From NCBI GenBank assembly GCA_019426215.1, contig CM033396.1, positions 23,327,101 through 23,391,100 of the forward strand: a DNA stretch of 64,000 nt, read 5' to 3'. The notes below the pieces were generated by a model, which worked only from the letters and a program-made list of their open reading frames with translations, had not been told where the DNA came from and did not search any database. The stretch's first letter is position 1; each line of letters starts with the position of its first letter. Source of the DNA: Buddleja alternifolia. Taxonomy: Eukaryota > Streptophyta > Magnoliopsida > Lamiales > Scrophulariaceae. Positions 21,396 through 33,539 of the stretch are shown piece after piece. A program made the translations under genes and the position numbers.

Positions 21396-22179
21396 AAAAA
21401 AACCAAAAATGGGCGGGGCTAAAAATCATACACCCCAATTTATGGTAAATAGCTCAAAATCCCCAAAGCAAGTTTGATTTTAGTCTGCACTCCCTCGGGT
21501 TTTTAGGTATGTGTTCTCTAGATAAGTTTGACTCTTTGAGTTAGCTCTAAACTTATCTGAATGGTCTAAAGTACTCCTTCTTACTATTTCCAACTATTTT
21601 TTTTACTTCCACCAAGACCCATGTGATTCCTTCACAATCCTTCTGTGCACCCCGAACCTAATATCCTCATACCACCCCACACTATACCCAATAGTAGTCA
21701 AGCTACAACATACCTATGTCAGCCACAATATCCCCATTTGGCACCACCAAATACCCCCTCTACCACTGCCATACCATAGCTTTCATCACAGCTCAATTGA
21801 GCCATCGTCGATGCCATCCTCGATGAATTAAGCCATTTTTTGTGGCAGCAACATTCCGTGGTCACCACTTGCCATTGCCTCCCTCAACACCAATGTCATA
21901 AATTGAGCATGTTCTTAGCCACAAGCTAACAACTATTGATATCCACCTCTACTTACTAATTCGTGTCTCACGAACACCACCCGACAACGACCATCATCAC
22001 TAGCTTCTATATTCTCTCAGTTCACGAACAAAAGGGTGAAAGTTGTTGGATTGACCAAGCATGGTTCACCCGATTTGTACTTGCGAATTACAAAAATTTT
22101 AATCAATGCGCACGAGTGTATTTTTACATGGCACTATCAAATTACCAAACACATACAAAGGTGGTTGTATAGTAATTAA
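21396..22179. other. Unassigned spacer
   Basis: No gene or clear element end was recognised. Open frames here are short. The stretch 21,640-21,960 is C/A-rich (repeated CACC and ACCAC words) and may be a decayed repeat. Confidence 0.3.
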
Positions 22180-22758
22180 TGATGAAGCTCGAATTTCGTC
22201 AGAAATACGAACTAAATCGACGACCCGAGAGGTCGAACTCAGACCCGAATTATTTGGGATTATAGACTGCACTTGAACTAAATCAAGCTTCCTACGTACC
22301 TACTTTAGTAGGATCAAGTCAATCGTAGTTCAGAGAAAAGAATTAAAGCATAGCTTGTTTGAGAAATATAAACTAATGAACGATACTTAATTAAACCAAG
22401 TAATCAATTATTAATTAGCTAAGCATTTAGAAAGAGAAGGGAGAGGGAGGCGTACCAAGTCCCCCTTTTTTATGTAAGCTCTGTGTATATATACAGGCAT
22501 ATAACCTCTCCTATTGTGTGTATGAAGATGGTGGAGGTGGCCTATTATACACCATATATTAGGCATGAGTCGGTGGCATTGTGTGGCTCCCATCAACTTT
22601 TATTCTTTTTGTTTATAAATTAGTAATTTGTCTCTAGATATTTTATAGTTTATAACTTAACCCCATAACTTGTATAGATGTACAATAACACCCATGTTTC
22701 ACTTGTATTTTAAGGATATTATATCTTTTGCCATATATAACTGAAAATTACCTCATCA
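22180..22758 (-). repeat. 3' LTR of the non-autonomous element
   Basis: It matches 27,079-27,661 with a few substitutions and short indels (for example TCCCCC versus CCCCCC before a T-run of different length). Read on the minus strand, it starts TGATGAGGTAATTTTCAG. Confidence 0.85.
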
Positions 22759-25030
22759 TTAAGTCCCCCAGTTTGTAGTATCGTAGACGTACGACGTACA
22801 TGCTACGAACTTTAACGATGGAGTTAAACTATTTGCATTGTATGGCAAATGATTTTTCTCCTAAACATATGGATACACGAGCTTTCAGCACTTACCTTTG
22901 GATTACGCGTCAAATTCTCACTTTGTCAGAATTTGCTTTTATTTAGATCAAATCTTGTTGGGGTAAGTTGACTAAATTGATGACCCATCAAGTCGTACCA
23001 ACAACCAAAATATGGATATTACAAACTGAACTCAAGGAATTGAGTTGCCTACGCACCTATTTATATATAGGATCAAGTCTAGCATAGTTCTAAAGGTCTT
23101 GAAGCGGAAGGTTTCTTACCTTAACAAATAAAGACTTTAATGCATTACTTCCCACCAGAGGGACCGAATGATGTGAGCAGACTTTCAACAGATCGAAAGC
23201 GCCTCAATCGATGAGGGCGTTCCTCGGCTAAGAATATCGGTCAAACTTACTTACGAGGTCGTGTGACTAGCCTCGTACCTCATGTGTTAGCATGGGTCGT
23301 ATCATCAAATCACGACCTCCATGTTAGCCATGTGCTTCATGAACTTAGTTTGTGAATTTATGTTTATCCTTCTCTCTTATTGTCTTCACATCCGCTTCGT
23401 GTTTTGTACAACAATGCTCATAAGTGCATGGATACATATGTTTATCATTATTAGTCTTTGAGGTGCATGTCAATCTCACTTCATTGAAAATATGACGTAC
23501 GACCCGGGTGTTACAAAATTCGCTTTAATCCGTGCCACAAGGAGATTTCCAGGGTGGCCCAGATCTAAGTTTGAGTACATATGTCGTGTTCCACATTTTA
23601 CTATTAGCCTCGTACTCTGAACAATTTTAATGTTGCTTCCTGAGCTTGTAACTTGCAGTTTGTATATTATCTGAATGTGTTATTATATATTTACACAAAG
23701 TCATTTTTAACAAATTTGTAGTTCGTAACATTATAGATGCTGGTGACCACATACCTTAGGCGCAAGTTGTATTTTGAACTCGTAGCCTTTGGGTTCGTCA
23801 CCTCCAGCTCGTAGCCTTTGGGTTCGTTACCTCCAGCTCATACATTTTTCTTATTTTTTATCTTTGTACTTTTTAGGTAAGTATGTAATGTTGTCCACAG
23901 GATGTAATTGTGAATGTTACCTCAATTTTGTACACTTCAGGCTTATTCCTTCAAGTTCATATCTTGAACGATATTTGTTCATATTTGAATATGTTTGTAT
24001 TTTGTTTACATTGAAATCATACCATGCTTATATTTGGCTCGTAGTATCATAGGCATTTACTTATAATTGGCTTAATCATTTAGTCCCCCAGTTCGTAGTA
24101 TTGTGGAGGTACGACGTAAATACTGCGAACTTTAGTGATGGAATTAAACCATTGGCAGTGTATGATTTCTTCGATATTTCTCGTTGCGCATCGTACGACG
24201 CTACATTTATATACGTACATTAAAGGTACAACCATTGCTCATTCTACTAATTGAGGTTGTGCGAATAGCCTCGTACCTCGCGTGTGTCAAATCTCACATC
24301 ATCGCAAATAAGACGTACGACACTGATGCTTCAAATTTGCTTTAATCTGCATCATAATGAGATTACAATGGTGGCCCAAATTGTAAGCCATGAGGCACGA
24401 CACTAGTGTCCGAGTATGTATGTCGTGCTTCATATTTTACTATTAGCCTTGTACTTTGAACGATGCCATTTACACAAATCTTAATGTATAATATCTTGGG
24501 AACATGTATGCCATTTTGCACAAGGTTTTGAGTTGTAATTTTATAGACGTTCATCTCTACAAAGCATACACTCATAGTGTCGTAATCAAATTTTTTTTTT
24601 GTACTTTGACCACATAGCTTTTAGGTTCGTTACCTCTACCTCGTAGCATTTGAGGTCGTAATAGGATCATAACTAATTCATTGAGAACTTCATATGTTAA
24701 ATGTTACCTTGAGCTCATAGCCTTTGTGCTCATAACACCGCAATCTATGTTATTGAGCTCGTAGTTTTAACTCATAGCTTTTGATCATGTATCTAAGCTC
24801 ATAGTTTTTGAGCATGTAGATTTTTGAGCTCGCATATTATCTGAATGTGTTATTTTATATTTACACAATGTCATTTTGAACAAAGTTGCAGCTTGTAATA
24901 TTATAGATGTTGATCACTACATACCTTAAGACTCATAGTATCATATTCAATATTATTGTCTTTAAACCCGTAGCCATTGGGTTCGTTACCTCGAGCTCGT
25001 AGCCTTTAAGGTCGTGCATGCCTTGGTTGC
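22759..25030. repeat. Internal amplified repeats of the non-autonomous element
   Basis: The phrase GTCCCCCAGTT(T/C)GTAGTAT.GT(A/G)GA.GTACGACGTA occurs at 22,764 and again at about 24,083, and the following ~1 kb is colinear between the two places (AGCCTCGTACCTC, GACGTACGAC, GGTGGCCCA, TTTTACTATTAGCCT). A shorter module (TACACAA.GTCATTTT..ACAAAGTT..AGCTTGTAA.ATTATAGATGTT, then GTAGCCTTTGGGTTCGTTACCTC) occurs three times, near 23,690, 24,465 and 24,865. GTAGCCTTTGGGTTCGT is itself tandem at 23,783-23,830. Confidence 0.7.
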
Positions 25031-25139
25031 ATGTTTTAGAGTGTATTTTCGGATCTCATGTATGGTATTTTCTAAGGACAAGGTATATCTTTTCTAATTA
25101 ACTTTATCACCTTATCAAGATCAAATTCATGCAATAGCT

Positions 25140-26400
25140 AATAGTTGTGGTGGATCATAACTCATCATCATTAATTTTGTCCTTCTTTCACCTTAATAAG
25201 ATCAAGTTCGTGGAATCGTCTACGAAGTGCGCGCAGCTCGTATCGTGACTTCTTCCTCTCTCACCTTATCAGGATCAAGTTCACGGAATAGTTTATAAGT
25301 ACGGGCGGCTCGTATCGTGGAATCGTCTACGAAGTGAGGCCGGCTCGTATCGTAACTTTTTTCCTCTCTCACCTTAATAGGAACAAATTGATGGAATAGT
25401 CTACGAAATGCGGGTAGGTCTCTATGAGGTTATCTCTAATCCAGCTTTCAAGGCCGTGTTATGAGTTAACATCACTTTTTGCATTACTTGAACAGTTTTC
25501 TAATTCTTCTTTTCGGTCCCTTTCACCGCGACTCTTTACCCCTTGTTCCCTCTTCGGGTCAAGTTCATGGAATAGTCGTCTGCGTTTGGAAAATAATTAT
25601 TGAAAGGGTTTCATATTTAATTTATGTTTTCTTATAGTTTATCCACCTGTGACAACTTTTTATCTTGAATGAGAAATTTCAGAATCTGCCCTCAATGACA
25701 CAATCGAAGTGGATTTGTGCATTATAGGTTTGATGCAAAATTTGTAGGCCAAGTTAATAGCACCACAAAATTATTATAGATCGAGACTCAATCCTTGGTA
25801 GTATCAGATGACTATAAAGCAAGAATTAAGAATAATTCATCTTAAAGATTAGCTCACCCTATGGTCATCTTGCAAGAAAATCAAATAGGTATATACCGAT
25901 GATAATTTTTTCTCGAAGTTAATGTTAGATAATCTCGCACTTAGTTCACTTGTTTGATGGTATAAGGTCAACATGACTAACCAAATTTGTATTGTTCAAT
26001 TTAATGGTTTCAGACACAGGTCTGAATAGGATAAGACAATTGAAGAATTGGATTTATCGGGCAAAATTGTTTTTGGTTTAACTTTTTTGTTTAGCGTACT
26101 ATCAATGATACAGGTCGTAACCTCATATACTTGTCTACTCATCATCTGGACTGTTCTCCCGTTCTAATTTTCAGTCCTTTTACCGCGACTCTCTTTCCCT
26201 TGTCCCCTCTTCCGGTCAAGTTCATGGAGTAGTCGTCGGCGTGTCCTCTCATCGTGGCTATGTTCCCCTCATTCCCTTTTTAGGTCGAGTTCGTGGAATT
26301 GCCGTCTCGGAGTGTCCTCTCATCGCGGCTATGTTTCCCTCATTCCTTTTTTGGGTCGAGTTCGTGGAATTGCCGTCTCGGAGTGTCTAGGCCAGGATAA
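25140..26400. repeat. Second internal repeat block, including a ~71 bp tandem repeat
   Basis: CTCACCTTA(T/A)(C/T)A(A/G)GA.CAA.TT(C/G).(T/C)GGAAT and GTCTACGAA(G/A)TG recur at 25,180-25,420. TTTCACCGCGACTCTTTACCCCTTG near 25,525 has a relative near 26,180. At 26,241, 26,312 and 26,382 the phrase GTGTC(CTCTCATCG) restarts, giving two copies of about 71 bp plus the start of a third, each ending GAATTGCCGTCTCGGA. Confidence 0.75.
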
Positions 26401-27060
26401 ACAAGTCCGATGTTTAGAGTAATTCACAATTTTTTTTTATTTTTTTTAAAGCACTCCCTGATCCGAGCTTGTCATGCACTTGAAACTTGCCAAGACATCA
26501 AAGTCAGTTCAAGCACTAGTAACATCATTATATGCTTATTTTTCATAGTTTCCTTAATCGAATTAAAGTCACATATGAAATAAAATACAATTATATGCCA
26601 CAATTTAATCACAAATCTTTTCATAAGCCTGATGAACTCAAATGAGTACTCCAACACATGCTTAACGACCTCCAATCACATCAGAACTCAAATAATTTGG
26701 TTAGTCATGTAAACCATTTCAAGACCATTCATTTCTATGAGGCATATAATCAAATACTTCATATAGGCGAAAAGTCTAAGAAGTTTCTTAAAATTTCAGA
26801 AAACTAATACTGACCTGATTTTTCGTAAATCACATATAAGTGGTAGCACTCACCTTGCAGTACATTAATTGGCATTTCAGCAACATTCTTACAAGTTACA
26901 ACCCAGCTGTTCGAAAACACGGCTTAAACTACCAACAATCTCATCATGCTTGGAGGGCATACATTCTGCAATTCTAGCAATAGGATTAAAATTGCTTATA
27001 GCTCTCAATTAAATTATCTGAGGATTAAACTATTAACCTCACATCTCAACTCAGACTTTT

Positions 27061-27078
27061 CCCAAAGACGGCGCCAAA
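27061..27078 (-). other. Primer-binding site of the non-autonomous element
   Basis: On the minus strand, two bases after the LTR, TGGCGCCGTCTTTGGG matches the TGGCGCC start of PBSs in Athila/Tat-type gypsy elements. The 3' half departs from the usual GTTGCCGGGG. Confidence 0.65.
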
Positions 27079-27661
27079 TGATGAAGCTTGAATTTCATCA
27101 GGAATACGAACTAAATCGACGACCCGAGAGGTCGAACTCAGACCTAAATTATTTGGGATTATAGACTGCACTTGAACTAAATCAAGCTGCCTACGTACCT
27201 ACTTTAGTAGGATCAAGTCAATCGTAGTTCAGAGAAAAGAATTAAAGCATAGCTTGTTTGAGAAATATAAACTAATGAACGATACTTAATTAAACCAAGT
27301 AATCAATTATTAATTAGCTAAGCATTTAGAAAGAGAAGGGAGAGGGAGGCGTACCAAGCCCCCCCTTTTTTTATGTAAGCTCTGTGTATATACACAGGCA
27401 TATAACCTCTCCTATTGTGTGTGTATGAAGATGGCTGAGGTGGCCTATTATACACCATATATTAGGCATGAGTTGGTGGCATTGTGTGGCTCCCATCAAC
27501 TTTTACTCTTTTTGTTTATAAATTAGTAATTTGTCTCTAGATATTTTATAGTTTATAACTTAACCCCATAACTTGTCTAGATGTACAATAACACCCATGT
27601 TTCACTTGTATTTTAAGGATATTATATCTTTTGCCATATATAACTGAAATTTGGCTCATCA
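27079..27661 (-). repeat. 5' LTR of the non-autonomous element
   Basis: Partner of 22,180-22,758. It contains a TATATACACAGGCATATAACC region near 27,386 that may hold the promoter, but orientation and start site cannot be fixed. Confidence 0.8.
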
Positions 27662-28341
27662 AATTATAACTTATAGAGTTGTGTCGAAACAAACTCATGG
27701 TAAAATTCACAAACATCTGGTTTTTATTCACCTTCAAGCTTTTTCCTTTCTTGGATAAATCCCTCGAACACTCCAAATGTCGTGTCTCTAAATTTATCCA
27801 CACCCCAAGTATTTTCTTAAACCTCTTTAGTATAATTCCGTGCTAGCTTAATTACACTAAATTTGGCTTATGAAGAGTATGGGAAGGAAAAGTGTTTGGA
27901 CTCTAATGGAGAGAGAGAGAGAAGAGAGGATAAGAAAAATCACACAAAGAAATTGTATGTATGCATGTGTGTGTTGCAATACTGAGAGGCACACGCCTCC
28001 CTATTCTTATAAGGGTTCGTCGTCTCCCTCTCTCCCCTCTAGGGATTTGACTTTTCTCAAATTCCTTTCTTTCTTTGTATCTTTCCATGTGCATCCAAAT
28101 CTTAGTCAAAATCAAATAATATTCTACACAAGATATTACTTTGATTTGACTTCCTTAATAATTATCCTACTAAATAATAATAAAATATTTAGATACCTTA
28201 ATTAATTTATGTACACAAGATAATAATTACTCGCCTTTCTCATGTGTATCCAAATCAAGCCTAAATCAAATATCTTTCTACACAAGAAATGTCTATTTGA
28301 TTTTACTTCCCTATTTAATCAATTACTCCACCAAGATGACA
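27662..28341. other. Unassigned AT-rich spacer, possibly LTR-derived
   Basis: A phrase CATGTG(C/T)ATCCAAATC..(A)AAATCAAATA...CTACACAAGA is repeated near 28,088 and 28,240. A GA run lies at 27,908-27,925. The open frames here have low-complexity content and no recognisable domain. Confidence 0.35.
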
Positions 28342-28917
28342 TGCTAGAACCTAACGTGCTTTTATAGCAAGTGCACTAGTCGTGTACGGAATAATAGTGG
28401 ATAAAAGTTCGGATGTCGAACCACAAGGACTAGAATTTTAATTTAAGATTTGTAACAAACAATTAAAGTAAAGATTGAATTGAAATAAACGTGCAAAGAA
28501 AGCAAGGACAAGCAAATGATTGAAAATTCAAGTATGAAAGGTGATTATGCGAGGCTCAATTTGATTCGTTCTAATAAAGAAGCTTGTTGAATCATTAGAC
28601 CTATGTTACTAAGGTGGAAGATTCTATGATAATAACTACCTGATCTCTCGCCATAGAAATCCTACGCCTAAATAATGGTCCCCAAAATATGTCTATTTGG
28701 GAATCTAATTATCAAGCATGCATTCACGATTAGAAATTCCTCGACTAAGGTCGACTTACTTCAATCGGGAATCTCTACCTATGTCTAGGGAAATTCCTAT
28801 TAATTAGGTTATGTTGTGAATTTCTTGCACCCTAGCTCAAGTTTCTTTCAAAACATTAACCTAGGAAATTAATCAAGCACATGTAAGAAGTATAAACACA
28901 AATTCATAATACATAGT
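28342..28917 (-). mobile_element. Athila/Tat-type LTR fragment (3' part)
   Basis: It is colinear with 56,146-56,815, the LTR of the Athila-type element: both contain AACGTGCTTT.ATAGCAAGTGCACTAGTCGTG, GTCGAACC.CA.(G)GACT, ATTAGACCTA, TGGAAGAT and CCTATGTCTAGGG. It stops where the copia LTR begins at 28,918, so the copia element inserted into it. No PBS lies at its left edge, so it was a 3' or solo LTR. Confidence 0.75.
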
Positions 28918-30121
28918 TGTTGGGATCGGTATAACCCCGGGGATGCGCAGCGGTAAATACAGATTTAAAAAAAAAAATGACATCCCCAAATTAAGGCTAA
29001 GTAGACATGGTACCATCGGATTCAAAACTATCATAAAGAGAAAGTTTTCTCTTGTTTACCTAATGAAAAACTTAACATCAACTTCTTTTTAAGCAACTCT
29101 CTACTACAAAATCCTGAATGAGCTTGTCCTAGCGCCCCAATTATTGCGCCTATGAGATGTATCCACACCTAGCTCGTACCCTCGATTATCTCCACCAGTG
29201 TTCCCCAAGAGAATATCGAATTTTGGCTTATGAGGAAAAAAGGGTTAGGAATTTATTTTGTGTTATTCGTACTCAACACAGGGGTTGGAAGAATTCTTTT
29301 AGAAAGAAAAAAGGGAGGAGAGAATAAAATAAAAGACTTGTGTGAATCTTAACCACTTCATTAATTTTCAAAAGATGGAATACACATATAGATATAGACT
29401 CCACCCAAGTGAAAACACACACACACACACACACACACATACTTCTTACATCAATCATTTATTACAAAGACTTTCATCGATCATTTAGATTCTCGCGACA
29501 ACATAGGAAATGTCGGGTGATAGACCCTGGATAAATCCCTCGACGGCTGTCATTTGTTCCACTGTTCTATCAGAATATACAGAACATACACACCGTTTGA
29601 CTCTCCTGGAGTGCACGTGAATATCATAGTATAGTGGATAGGACCCTTTCCAATGACACCTCAGGTCTAAGGACCAATCTCACACTACTAAAACCCAAGG
29701 ACTCCATGTTCGACAACACCAACGAGGAGTCCTTAGAGGGGCCGTTCAATTCCATACTTATCCAAAGTATGAATCTTCATACATGTATTGGCCATACTAG
29801 CCATGGACAATGGAACACGTCAACCTCTTGGGAGAGTTACATGCACGAACAAGTGTTGGAGAGGCCGGTGATATCTCACATCTCACAACCTCTATAACTT
29901 GGAACATTATTATTACGGTCTTTGAGAGCATTACATAGGTATCCCGACCGCTTCCCTAATCATGTGTAACCCATGGGATCTTTATCTATACTAACGTAAG
30001 TAATTAATAATAAAGAAGCATACCATAAAAAAAACATTCAACATATTTAAAACCAAAATGTCATAGCGTTTTACATTTAAGGTGGTAGAGTCCAAACAAA
30101 TGGCTCGCCGGACACCTAACA
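28918..30121 (-). repeat. 3' LTR of a decayed copia element
   Basis: Read on the minus strand it begins TGTTAGGTGTCCGGCGAGCC and ends GATCCCAACA; it is preceded by a purine tract. It is colinear with 35,480-37,210 at both of its visible ends but lacks about 770 bp present there between its AC-dinucleotide run (29,411-29,440) and CTTTCATCGAT. Length is 1,204 bp. Confidence 0.85.
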
Positions 30122-30145
30122 CTATCAATCTCCCACTTGCCCTAG
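30122..30145 (-). other. Polypurine tract of the decayed copia element
   Basis: Minus strand: GGGCAAGTGGGAGATTGATAG directly before the LTR start, the usual copia form GGGAGATTG. Confidence 0.7.
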
Positions 30146-30190
30146 AGTCGATTAACCTTGTACTTTAGTCCCATCATTTCCACATATTTT

Positions 30191-33100
30191 TCAAATACAT
30201 TTTTGACTTAGAGCCTTGGTGAAGGGGTCTGCTACGTTTTCCACTGATTTGACTCGTTTTACTCGAGCGTCGCCTCTTTCCACTATCTCCTTGATGAGAT
30301 GATATCGCCTAAGAATGTGTTTGGATCTTTGGTGAGACTTAGGCTCTTTTGACAGAGCTATAGCTCCATTATTATCACAGTACATAAGCTCCGGATTAGT
30401 AATGGAGGGAACTATCTCCAATTCATGGACAATGTTCCTCATCCAAACAACTTTCTTCGCCGCTTCAGTAGCAGCAGCTATATACTCAACTTTAGTTTTG
30501 GAGTCAGCCTTCGTCTCTTGCTTGGAGCTCTTCCAACTTACAGCTCTTCCATTGAGTATAAACACATATCCAGATATCGATTTAAGACATCTATGTCCGA
30601 CTTAAAACTAGAGTCTGAATAGCACTCTAATTCCAATTTTCCTCCGCCGTATACCAGAAAGAGATCTTGAGTACGCCTCAAGTACTTTAGGATCGCTTTC
30701 ACGGTAGTCCAATGGTCTTCCCCTTGATTCGATTGGAACGACTTGTCACACTGAGTGCGTAAGCCACATCCGATCTAGTACATAGCATAGCATACATAAT
30801 GCTTCCTATCGCCGAAGCATAGGGAACAATTGACTTTTTCTCTCTTTCCTCAGGTGTCTTTGGGGACATAGATTTGGAGAAAGAGATTCTATGTCTCCCC
30901 GAAACTAATCCGCTCTTAGAATCTATTCAAAATTTATTTTGTGTACTTAGATTGGGAGAGTCCTGGCAACCTACGTTTCCCTTTTCAGTGTATTGTTTTA
31001 CCAAGAACGTAGGATACTTCTCCTATACCTTTCATTGAAAATTGGGTCGGCAACCAACCCTTTGTTGATTGTAACATTCCTACATCATTCTCAATAAGAG
31101 AAATGTCATCAACGTAGAGTATCGAAAAGCTTATGGCTCTCCCACTAACTCTTTTGTGCACACAAGGTTCATAACCATTTTTGATGTAGCCGTATTCCTT
31201 TATATCTTTATCAAATCTCAAATTCCAGCTTCGGGAAGCTTGCTTCAAGCCATAAATGGATCTTTGTAACTTGCACACCTTGTGCTCGCTTCCACTAGAT
31301 GTGAAACCCTCCGGCTGTTCCATATAGATTTTCTCATCAATGTTTCCATTGAGGAAAGCCGTTTTCACATCCATTTACCAAATCTCATAATCAAGATAAG
31401 CAGATATGGCTAATAGAATCCAAATTGACTTGGTCATCGTGACTGACGAAAAAGTATCATCATAGTCAATTCCTTGCCTTTGAGTATAACCCTTCACCAC
31501 CAAGCGAGCCTTGAAGGTAGTAACCTTTCCATCAACTCCTAACTTCCGTTTGTAAACCCACTTACAACCAATGGCATTAATGCCTGATGGTGGGTCTACC
31601 AAGGTCCAAACCTTGTTGAAGTACATGGATTCAATTTCAGATTCCATGCCTTCAGACCATTTTCACGAGTCCTTGTCAAACAATGCCTCATCTTAGGACC
31701 TTGGATCTTTATCCAACGGGAGGCCCTTCTCATTGTCTTTCAGCAAGAGACCATAATACCTCTTAGGCTGTCTCATGATCCTTTTGGATCTTCTTGGAGG
31801 TGGAATTTGTGTACTTGCAGTTTGTGGTTCATTTTGCCTTTCATTTACCATCAATGGGGTTTGTGTCTCTTGAGTTTCCTCAAGTTCTATCACTCTATCT
31901 ATATTCTCATTGAAGAATTACTTCTCCAGGAATACAGAATTCCTTGAAACAATTACCTTTTTTTCCAAGGTGTGATAGAAATAGTACCCATAGGACTCCT
32001 AAGGGTAACCCACAAACCTACATAAAGTAGATCTTAAATCTAACTTATCTCCCACTAGCTGCTTGACATGAGCAGCACACCCCCATATTCTAAGGCACTT
32101 ATATAAGGGTTATTTACTGTGCCACATCTTATATGTCACTTCAGGAACACTCTTCGATGGCAACCTATTCAATAGGTAAGCCGCAGTCTCCAGGGCATAA
32201 CCTTAGAAGAACGTGGGTAAATCGGTGGACATCATCATTGATCGTACCATGTCCATCAACGAGCAATTTCTTCGCTCAGACACACATTTAATTGTGGCGT
32301 TCTAGGCCGCGTCCACTGAGGGAGAATTCCGTCCTATTTCAAATAATCCAAGAACTCATAGGACAAGTATTTTCCTCCTCGATCAGACCAAAGAGCCTTA
32401 ATACTTTTACCAGTTTGTTTCCGTACTTCATTTCTAAATTCTTTGAACTAATAAGAAGCCTCAGATTTATACATCATAAGATACAAATAACCATACCTAG
32501 AATAATCATCGGTAAAGGTTATGAAGTAAGAATAGTTTTTTAATGCACTAACACTGAGCGGTCCACACACATCCGTGTGAACTAACTCAAGCAAATCCTT
32601 AGCACGTTCCATTTGACCTCCAAATGGTGACTTTGTCATTTTACCCTTTAGACAAGATTCACAAGCCGGTAGTTCCTCTTCTTCATCAAGCTCAAGGAAA
32701 CTTAACAACTTACGAATCCTATCCTTAGATGCATGACCATTTCTAGCATGCCAGATTTGTGCATTAGGTGGATTATCAGATTTACACTTCCTTTTGTTTA
32801 TTAGTTAAATTGTAAGAGAATTAGTATGTGGTAAACATAAGTTATACATACATGTCCTAATGATCAATTTCGAACTTAAAAACATTGAACAAAAATCATT
32901 ATTTATTTTAAAAGAAAAACCTTCTTTGTCCAACAAAGAAACCAAAATTAGGTTCTTGATCAATCTAGGAACATAATAAACATCCTTTAAAATAAACCTA
33001 CTACTATCCTCAAGAACTAAGACGACATTTCCAACAGCTTTCGCAGCGACAAATATGCCATTAGCCATTCTCAGGATCATGTCCCCGTCATTTAATTCTC

Positions 33101-33539
33101 TGCTTCTAAACAACACTTGCAAATCATTGCAAAGGTGAGTACCACATCCGGTGTCAAACACCCAAGAAACATGGTTAATTGAGAAATTAACCTCAGCAAT
33201 AAACACACCTTCATTGTGGCTTTTGAATGTAGCAGGACAATCCTTGCTCAAGTGTTCTATCCCATGGCAATGAGAGAAATCACCCTTTGGCGTCTTGTCT
33301 CCAACTGTTCTCTCCAACTCGTCAACGAGATCCTTGGCTAGTGTGACCTTTCCATACGTCTTTATCATGCGCTCAGACATCATAGACAAAATGAAACGAC
33401 AAAAATAAGCCTCATCATCGATTTGCTTTGTCATGTACTCTAAAGTACAAGCACGAGTTTTCGGCTTGGGCCAAGGTGGGACTTTCCTTTTGATTATGTA
33501 GTTAAGATCTTTGACCCTGAGATATACATCTAGAGCCAA
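30191..33539 (-). pseudogene. Decayed Ty1/copia gag-pol
   Basis: In minus-strand order: gag C-terminal part (from 33,539) with a degenerate zinc knuckle (C..H..C kept, first Cys lost), an aspartic protease motif DTGCGTH, a GAG-pre-integrase zinc part (CESCLKGK), integrase with HTDVCGP and WSDRGGKY, reverse transcriptase in two pieces (31,647-31,375 and 31,374-30,985) with YVDD at 31,116-31,105, and RNase H (30,565-30,191) with YCDNNGAI and ADPFTKAL. The order protease-integrase-RT-RNase H defines Ty1/copia. The frame is broken repeatedly; the RT break at 31,375 is a single in-frame TAA next to MDVKTAFLNG. Parts of integrase and of the RT-RNase H link lie in other frames. It cannot make a full polyprotein. 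Confidence 0.9.

Larger units (their letters stand above)
22180..27661 (-). mobile_element. Non-autonomous gypsy-type LTR retrotransposon without coding capacity
   Basis: Two ~580 bp direct repeats bound the element: 22,180-22,758 (3' LTR on the minus strand) and 27,079-27,661 (5' LTR). They are nearly identical by eye over about 480 bp, and each begins TGATGA and ends TCATCA on the minus strand. Next to the 5' LTR is a TGGCGCCGTCTTTGGG primer-binding site (minus strand, about 27,061-27,076), the TGGCGCC type used by many plant Ty3/gypsy elements. Next to the 3' LTR is a purine tract (AAACTGGGGGACTTAA, minus strand, about 22,759-22,774). The flanks read AATTA (22,174-22,178) and AATTA (27,662-27,666), with one extra A on the left, a probable target duplication. 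The 4.3 kb interior has no gag, protease, RT or integrase motif in any frame. Confidence 0.85.

Noticed and set aside
21640..22172. Possible decayed gene in the C/A-rich stretch
   Set aside because: No frame holds a recognisable domain and no splice structure could be built.
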